From Prorocentrum cordatum (lineage: Eukaryota > Sar > Dinophyceae > Prorocentrales > Prorocentraceae), in assembly GCA_963575745.1 (NCBI GenBank), contig CAUYUJ010015726.1:501542-536541 (forward strand): a stretch of 35,000 nt of DNA. Reading direction: 5' to 3'. A model generated the notes under the pieces. The model was not told where the DNA came from and made no database searches. It was given only the letters and a program-made list of their open reading frames with translations. Position 1 is the stretch's first letter. Every line of letters begins with the position of its first letter. Positions 29,454 to 35,000 of this stretch are shown piece by piece. The position numbers and the translations under genes are program-made.

Positions 29454-29975
29454 CTCGTGAGTGAGTGAGTTTGTGGTGAGTGCAGTTGCGAGTCGTATGG
29501 GATTAGTGTCGTTTCTTTCCTTTGCGGTCCTGCACTTGTGTGGTCTTGTGTAGCATATGCTTTTGCCAGTGCTGCACTTGATGGTTGTATCTAGTCAGCC
29601 GCAGCAGAGGCGGCGCGCGAAGACAGGCGCAGGAGGCGCCGTCGCGCTGAAGGTGACGAAGGGGAGTGATGCAGCTCACTTTCCTCTTTTTGTTGTATCT
29701 GCCCCTCGTCACCTCTTTTGGCGTGCGCGTGAGGCAGCGTCTTCTGCCCCGCATTGCTGATGCAGCGAGGCGGCTCTGTTAGGCGTGATGTGCGCCTCCG
29801 CCCCGCTGCTTCTGATTCTTTGAAATCGTGCGCTTCGCGCATTTGGCGCTTCGCGCCCTTCCCCCTGGCGGCTCCCTTGGGGCCCCTAGGGTTGGCCCTT
29901 GAGGCCCTGGGGCCAACGGGCTCCGTGGGCCTCGGGCTCCTTTACGCCTTCATAGGCCCCGCAGCCCACAGCCCA
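29454..29975 (+). other. 3' untranslated region of the retroposed mRNA
   Basis: T/G-rich sequence with GTGAGTGAGTGAG-like and TGTGTGG segments just after the stop codon, then GC-rich DNA. No poly(A) signal or tail. The apparent open frame from 29754 runs through it only by chance into the LINE. Confidence 0.6.
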
Positions 29976-29989
29976 CAGTCGGTGCAGAA
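29976..29989 (+). repeat. 14-bp target-site duplication, right copy
   Basis: Identical to 28232-28245; LINE ORF1 coding sequence resumes immediately after it. Confidence 0.9.
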
Positions 29990-30320
29990 CGGCCAGTCGA
30001 GAGAGCAGGTGGGTGCGCAGCTGCTGGGCTCCCTGGTGGCCAACATACAACGGCTGGGGCGCTCCTTCCCAACCTGCAGGGTGCCACAGCGGAAGCGGGA
30101 GGGCCTACTGTGGGTGCCGCTTTTCGCGGCCCACCTGCAGCAGCCCCAGCAGGGCCAGAGGATGCACCACCAGCCGCTGCCGTCGCAGCATCCGCCAGCC
30201 GCGCAGGCACCGCAGCAGCTGCAGGCACGCCAGTCGACGCGGGCAAGATGGAGATGGACACCCCCTTGGCCTGGGGGCACTACGCGTAGAAGAGCACCGA
30301 GAGGAGCACGCAGACACGGC

Positions 30321-31030
30321 ATGGGCGTGATCACCTTCAATGGGTCATGCTGGAATACGCTCCAGCAGTTTTTGCTTGAAGGTGTGGGGGACGCGCAGGT
30401 TGTGTGTGCACAAGAACTCAAGTTGGACGGTGAAGCTGGGGATCGTGCTCAGACTTGGGCGCTACGACGCGGATGGAGGCCGTATATTTCACCATGCAAG
30501 AGATTGCAGTCACGAATGCCCTCGGCTGGGGTAGGGATTTTCGTGAGGGCGCACATCTCGGTCACTATGCTCTCGGACTGTCCCACCATGTGGGGTTTCA
30601 ACATCTCGCCTGCGTGGGCCATTGCTATCCATGTGCAGACTGGGCTCCCAGGAGGCATCGTCATCGGGTCGGTGTACATGGAGTCCGTCGGCCTCAACAA
30701 CTACGTGAGTCTGAATTGCCACAGGTTCATGCGTCTGGGTGTTTGCTTGCGCCACTTTGCTGTGCCATTCATCGTCGCGGGGGACTGGAATGCACCACCT
30801 CAGGAGCTAGAAACGATGGGGTTTCTCGATGTGTTATCTGCTGCCATTGACACGCCAACACGTTGTGAGGGAACGTGCAGGAGCGCGAAAGGCCGCTACG
30901 GCATGATCGACTATTGGTTGGTCTCTTCTGACATTGTTAAGGCGTGCGAACGGCCCCGCCTGGTCGAGAGGTGGGCGCCGAGACCGCGCCATCCTGTGCG
31001 ATTCGACCTAGCTGCGCAGCCAAGACGCCA
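30321..31030 (+). pseudogene. LINE ORF2, endonuclease (EEP/AP-type) domain
   Basis: The ORF2 start is placed at ATG 30321 (MGVITFNGSCW), 31 bp after the ORF1 stop. EEP endonucleases nick the target DNA to prime reverse transcription. The expected residues appear in order: N in TFNGSCW, the QE pair in VVCAQELKL (about 30402-30428), GDWN at 30780-30791, MIDYWLVSSD (about 30900-30935), and the closing His in PRHPVRFDL (about 30985-31012). This domain is uninterrupted. The same phase stays open to TGA 31734-31736, followed by more open sequence in the same phase, so that stop looks like a point mutation. Confidence 0.85.
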
Positions 31031-31935
31031 CACGCAGATCACGCTGCAGGGTCCCAAGAGGTTCCCACGGGCGCATCCGTCTCATGTTGGCTGCCATCCG
31101 CTCGCAGGGCCACCACCGACGAGAGATTATCTTGAGAGGGTTCAGGCTGATGCTCAACGCGGACTCCCATGCGACGCCGACGAAGCCCAAGAGCGGCTGG
31201 ACGGCCTCTACGCTGGTATGTTGCAGAACGTTGAGCAAGATCTCTGTCATATTTACCAAGTGGCTGAAACTCACCATCACTGTGGCAGAGCTGATGGGCA
31301 ATCATATGTACGGAGACCTGTCGGAGGACCTGCTCGAGGAGGGCGACCTGCTGGAGAGTCGGAGCCACGATATCTGCGCTCTGTTGCCACTGCTGTGAAA
31401 GATCTTCTCACGCCTGGGAATCAGGGGCTTCCACCTGCGTCCAGGTGGGCACGAGTCGGTAGAGTTCTCAGGCCTGGGCATCGGCAGGATGTTCACACCG
31501 TGGAGGGGCGCACGCTGACCGACTGGGCTTGGACTGTCATCCATCAGGCTTGCACGCATGGAGGCGTAGCTTTCACTCTCATATTACAAGCATATGCTGG
31601 ACTTCTGGAACCCCATGCTGGCCGCCAGGAGGATAGAGCTGCGAGAAGCCGCTCCCAGGCCTTTCGCAAGTGGGCGAACGACGCGCTAGTCACTGGGCCT
31701 GTACATCTCTTCGCCACGACTAAGATAAAGGGGTGAACGCACCAGGAGGTCGACCGTTTTGGCATCAAGACCCCCCTCCTGCAGGCAGTCGCAGACAATC
31801 AGATGGACGTGTGGAACCGCATATGGCAGGGAGAGGGGCTCTCCCACGACGAGGATCAGGAGTTTGCTGTGGACCACCTGATCGACAAGAACAGCGATGC
31901 CATGGAATTAATTAATGAGGAGCCTGCCCCACCAG
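31031..31935 (+). pseudogene. LINE ORF2, linker between endonuclease and RT with an in-frame TGA
   Basis: The phase is open from the EEP domain to TGA 31734-31736 and then reopens in the same phase (VDRFGIKTPLLQAVADNQMD) until a frame change at the CCCC run near 31928. It contains a helical region but no named domain. Parts of 31290-31500 look as if they may be out of phase (Arg/Gly/Pro-rich, unlike the flanks), so further hidden frame changes are likely. Confidence 0.6.
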
Positions 31936-33068
31936 GCCTTGGAAGTGCCCAAAGTGACCGACATGCGCAGAGCTGCCGCGTCGTTCACATGGCGCACAGG
32001 GGTAGGCGTCGACGGTCTCTCCCCGAGGGCGTTGACCCTTCTCTCAGATGGGGCAATGGCTCTTTTGGTGTACATCATATGGGCTGCTGAGACATGGTGT
32101 AGGTGGCCGACAGCAGTCATGTCAGTGCACATTCTTTTGTTGGGGAAGCCCATGGGGGGTTCAGACCTATAGCGCTGATGCCATCATTGTACAGGCTGTA
32201 CATGAAAGTGCGGGTCGTTCACCTTCGACGATGGGCAGTGGACAACGCGAAGCCCTTCTTCGCGCTTGGCCAGGGCAAGTCCACGGTGGATGTAGCAGCT
32301 CGCACGATGGTGCACGCCGAGGCAGCAGATCGGCTTCAGGGAGAAACCATCGTCACGGCCCTCATCGACATCAGCAAGTGCTTCGACAGAGTGGTTTGGA
32401 CGAAGATCATGATGGCCGCCAAGATGCATGAGTTTACAGTGGCTATTCTCAGGATGTGCATGAGCATGTATACAGCGCCGCGCGGAATACGATGGGACGA
32501 TGCCTATTCATACGCGGCCAGAGTTGGACAGGGGGTACTCCCAGGATGCACGGCAGCTGTGTACCTTCTCCAGCTCGTGATGATTACACCATTTGATGTC
32601 TACGTGGCGTCGACGTCGCACGTGCCCAGATCCATAGATGTGTACGCCGACGACATCACTGCCCAGGTCTCCGAGCACATCAACACGATCGTCGACACGG
32701 CCGTATCTCTGCTGGATCGCCTGGCGGCGGTGCTCCTGGCCCTCAAGCTGCCCGTCGCAGCTGACAAGGCCAAGGTGCTCAGCTCGAACATGGAAGTGGC
32801 ACAACAAGTTGCACGGCGAACACGACGTCACGGGTTCAGGGCGGCCACGTCGCTCAACATTCTGGGAATGGAGTCTCGCTCGGGCAAGTCCATCACCTAC
32901 GCGACCGTGCACAAACGGATTCGCAAGGTCAAGAAGAGGCTCCCCAGGTTCATGAGGTTACGGAGCTCCATTGCCTTTGCCAAGAAGGTTGGCACGACTA
33001 GCCTGGGCCCAGCCAGCAATATGGTCTCCAGGTGGTCAGTGCGCCTCCAGCTACGGTGGTCACCATGA
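31936..33068 (+). pseudogene. LINE ORF2, reverse transcriptase domain
   Basis: The RT begins in one phase with SFTWRTGVGVDGLSP (about 31980-32025) and LLLGKPMGG (32130-32160). It shifts phase at the six-G run (about 32154-32159) and continues GGFRPIALMPSLYRLYMK. Catalytic motifs: A at 32360-32395 (ALIDISKCFDRVVW, first Asp at 32367-32369), B near 32525-32570 (RVGQGVLPGCTAAVYLLQ), and C with YADD at 32643-32654. All three catalytic Asp residues are present. The downstream thumb region (NILGMESRSGKS, then basic KRIRKVKKRLPRF) follows before another frame change near 33035. Confidence 0.88.
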
Positions 33069-33940
33069 CCAAAGTTGCTCGGGCTGGCTGGGGCAAAACA
33101 CCAACGGCGACATCGACCTGGCTGGCATCGCAGTTGGAACCGTCGCCGCACCTTCAGCCAGAATGCATCGCCACGGTCGAACCTTTGTTTACATGGGCCC
33201 AGCTGGTGATGGAGGGTGTTGTGCCACATAGTGTATTGCAAAAAGCCTGGGACCGACAGAACAGTCTGCTGAGCGGTGCGAGAGCCCCATGGAAGCTCGT
33301 TGCTGGTCCAGCGGGTGCGGTCATCACATGCCTCAAGAAGCTCAATTGGAGGTATGATAGTTTTTCGAGCTGGACCACAGGCACGGGCATCGTGCTTGAC
33401 CTCGCGACTCACGCGCCATCGTGGGTGAGCAAGGTCGCTAGGAGAGCATACGTCAATGTCAAGTGGGAGCAGTGGGCCAAAGGGTCTGATGTCGCTCCAG
33501 AGACCACATCGCCAACGAGGGACCCTTGCGGGTACTGGCTTGAGCCCATACGCATGATATTGCAGGCCCCACCCAGGGCCAAGTTGTGGAAGCTAAGTGA
33601 CATGGCCGTCGGGGCGTTGCGGTCCACAGTCATTGGAGGACAGTGGTCTCAGAAGCGTCTGGCAAAATATAACTTCTCGGACATGGACTACTGCCAGGTG
33701 TGCGGCGACGGGTACGACGGCACGTTGCACCACAGGTTCTGGGAGTGCCCTAGCTGCGCCCACATGTGCGTGAACGCCGTCGAGCAGGACATCATTGTCA
33801 GGGCCAAGGAGGCCCCCGTCAATGACCTTTTCTTCACGCGGGCCTTGATGCCCAGAGCTCGTTTGCCGATTGTGCCACCACCTATCATGACGGACCAGTG
33901 GTACTACGACAGATGGGAAAGTGGCCTGGTCATCACAGGC
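33032..33940 (+). pseudogene. LINE ORF2, post-RT region with zinc knuckle
   Basis: Open in a third phase. It carries YCQVCGDGYDGTLHHRFWEC at 33688-33747, a CxxC..HH..C zinc-knuckle-like motif in the place where many LINE ORF2 proteins hold a CCHC element between RT and RNase H. The rest is helical, Trp-rich and unassigned. Confidence 0.75.
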
Positions 33941-34560
33941 GACATATTCACGGACGGGTCAGGGCGCACTTTGGTAGCATGGCCCGAGGCGAATCGTGCT
34001 GGATGGGGAGTCGCCATCATGCATCGGCACCGGTGCAAAGGCTTGGCGTCCGGGCCGCTCCGCCGCTCCCTGGACACGAGCAGAGCGTGCCAAGAGCGGA
34101 GCTGTACGCCATCGTCCAAGTGCTGAAACATGGCATCCTTCCCCTCAATATCAAGTCGGACTGCGTGAACGTCGTGGACGCGATCTACAGAGGTCCTGAC
34201 TGGTGCCTGCACGTACGACGTGAACACTTGGACCTTTGGAAGCAGTTCTGGCACCTGGTGCGGGATCATGGTGGCCTGTCGGGTTCCCTACGAGTCACCT
34301 GGATGCGATCTCACCAGACCGACGTCGGCACACACGACAGATTGGACAAGGCAGGGAACGACTGGGCGGACTTCGCGGCCAAGCGAGGACTGCGGAAGCA
34401 TGACATACCAGCGACAGCGGTCCAACGGCACCAGCAGCTTCTGGACGAGCTGAGACAGGTGGAGGCGTGGATCGGCAACTCCCAGTCCTTCGGCGGCGAC
34501 GTGCCCGCGGACAGGGTCGTCACTCTGGGCCGCAAGCCCTGTTCGAAGGCGGCAGCTCCT
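33941..34560 (+). pseudogene. LINE ORF2, RNase H domain, one frame change
   Basis: RNase H degrades the RNA strand after first-strand synthesis. Catalytic positions in order: Asp in IFTDGSG (about 33945-33962), Glu in RAELYAI (about 34093-34113), Asp in IKSDCVNVVDAI (about 34150-34185), the His-containing WMRSH (about 34300-34315), and Asp in GNDWADFAA (about 34355-34380). The first element is in one phase and the rest in another, with a frame change near 34060-34075, so the domain is split but otherwise complete. Confidence 0.85.
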
Positions 34561-34818
34561 GTGCCGCGTACGAAAAAGCTCATTCATCCAGACCTCGCCT
34601 TAGGAGCTGTCCCGCACACCCCCATATTATACAAGGGAGGGTGGAAGTGCAGTAGATGCCCCAAGGTTGCCAAGTCCTGGGGGTGGGGGGGGGAGGAGGA
34701 CGTGCGCGTTGCCATGCGGTGTGCAGCCGTGCCGTGCCCCCCCGACCCTGCCCCCCACCTCGGGGAACTCGGGATCTGGCATCAAGAGGGCTTTGGATGG
34801 AGTCCCACAGGTAGGTGA
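34561..34818 (+). pseudogene. LINE ORF2 C-terminal tail with CxxC
   Basis: Continues in the RNase H phase to a stop at 34816-34818. It includes WKCSRCPKVAKSW with one CxxC pair and later Cys residues (MRCAAVPC), possibly a terminal zinc-binding element. A G run at 34680-34692 may hide a frame change. Confidence 0.6.
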
Positions 34819-35000
34819 TAGGATGGTTAGAGCCCGACTGGACCCCTGCCCCGAAGGCTCTCTGGCCCCCCCTAGTGGGTCCTCCAGCTCCCCCTCTCTG
34901 GCCCGCCACGATCGGGGTCAGGGGCCCCAGGAATGTCCTGATTTTGTGAGAGCGGTGCGCCCTAGAGTGATTTTCGCCCCTGTTCTTGCGCCTCCCCCAG
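34819..35000. other. LINE 3' UTR or flank, to window end
   Basis: GC-rich non-coding sequence after the ORF2 stop; no poly(A), microsatellite tail or duplicated target site can be seen before the window ends. Confidence 0.4.

Larger units (their letters stand above)
28246..29975 (+). mobile_element. retroposed trans-spliced mRNA (processed gene copy) inserted in LINE ORF1
   Basis: 1730 bp starting with the SL and bounded by 14-bp direct repeats. It contains a short leader, a 380-codon open frame (28311-29453) without visible introns, and about 520 bp of 3' sequence. Joining the flanks and counting one copy of the duplication restores the local ORF1 reading phase (frame of 28232 to frame of 29976). 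No poly(A) run is visible before the right repeat, so the 3' end was either internally primed or has been lost. Confidence 0.88.
27339..30289 (+). pseudogene. LINE ORF1 protein (RanBP2-like zinc finger, coiled coil), split by insert
   Basis: I place the start at ATG 27339 (context GCGACCATGT) rather than 27192, whose first codons come from a hairpin and a GTC tract. Features in order: a SRSRSRSP stretch, an Arg/Ala-rich region, a zinc finger WACKAIKLCGFKNN..CWKC (27623-27698) resembling the RanBP2 type (W-x-C, C-x3-N, CxxC), then a coiled coil from about 27960 to 28120 (KEAERDKLVEQITELESQL). Two frame changes follow before the LQTTIISANQSVQN stretch ending at 28245. Sequence resumes after the insert at 29990 (GQSREQVGAQLLGSLV), and a plausible C-terminus GTPVDAGKMEMDTPLAWG stops at TAG 30287-30289. 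Zinc finger plus coiled coil suggest RNA binding and oligomerisation, as in other LINE ORF1 proteins. Confidence 0.75.
27238..34950 (+). mobile_element. LINE (non-LTR retrotransposon) with EEP, RT and RNase H, broken
   Basis: Two-ORF element. ORF1 runs from 27339 to 30289, split by a retroposed insert (28246-29975). ORF2 runs from ATG 30321 to about 34818. The domain order endonuclease/exonuclease/phosphatase, RT, zinc knuckle, RNase H is that of I-superfamily-like LINEs. Inactivating changes: two frame changes in ORF1 (around 28130-28210), TGA 31734-31736, and frame changes near 31928, 32154, 33035 and 34065. Several lie at homopolymers, so sequencing or assembly error is possible for some. 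Both boundaries are uncertain: the 5' end is placed at the GTC tract after the hairpin, and no 3' tail is recognised before the window ends. Confidence 0.85.

Noticed and set aside
29754-30320. N-terminal extension of LINE ORF2 from 29754
   Set aside because: This stretch is the 3' UTR of the insert plus the ORF1 C-terminus read in another phase; ORF1 ends at 30289 and ORF2 has its own ATG at 30321.

Overview
This window is nuclear DNA of a dinoflagellate. The decisive evidence is at 28246-28267: a perfect match to the 22-nt dinoflagellate spliced leader (SL), the sequence trans-spliced onto the 5' end of dinoflagellate nuclear mRNAs. A decayed second leader follows directly at 28268-28282. 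High GC, very abundant simple and tandem repeats, decayed retroelements and almost no intact genes fit the same assignment. I cannot name the genus from the sequence.

Layout. 1-3880 is mostly low-complexity DNA. It carries a probable decayed ORF1-like (coiled-coil) protein on the minus strand, split by a (CTC)n tract that lies between 32-bp inverted repeats. 3880-6260 is a degenerate C-rich tandem array with units of about 80-100 bp. 6361-14115 is a complex of Penelope-like retroelement (PLE) fragments. It holds a plus-strand reverse-transcriptase (RT) relic (about 6950-10050) interrupted by a 1.3-kb insertion with ten copies of an 89-bp repeat, a minus-strand RT relic (14115-12712), and between them a minus-strand frame (12541-10079) encoding a Gln/Pro-rich part, a Cys-rich part and a GIY-YIG endonuclease-like domain.

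14116-20690 is GC-rich, unassigned DNA with several small tandem repeats and copies of a dispersed repeat family. 20690-22460 is a 1.77-kb CA-type satellite. 22680-24355 is an array of about 103-bp units, 24517-25170 is (GTC)n, 25495-25790 is a C-rich short repeat, and 25790-26500 is a dimeric higher-order repeat of about 186 bp.

27339 to at least 34818 is a non-LTR retrotransposon (LINE) with ORF1 (RanBP2-like zinc finger plus coiled coil) and ORF2 (endonuclease/exonuclease/phosphatase domain, RT with an intact YADD, zinc knuckle, RNase H). It is broken by several frameshifts and one TGA. Its ORF1 is split by a 1730-bp insert that starts exactly at the spliced leader and is flanked by an exact 14-bp direct repeat. 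The insert carries an intronless 380-codon open reading frame. This is the signature of a trans-spliced mRNA that was reverse transcribed and inserted into the LINE, and it holds the best-supported cellular gene candidate in the window.

No tRNA, rRNA, CRISPR array or bacterial operon was seen. Domain calls come from reading motifs by eye; no database search was possible.
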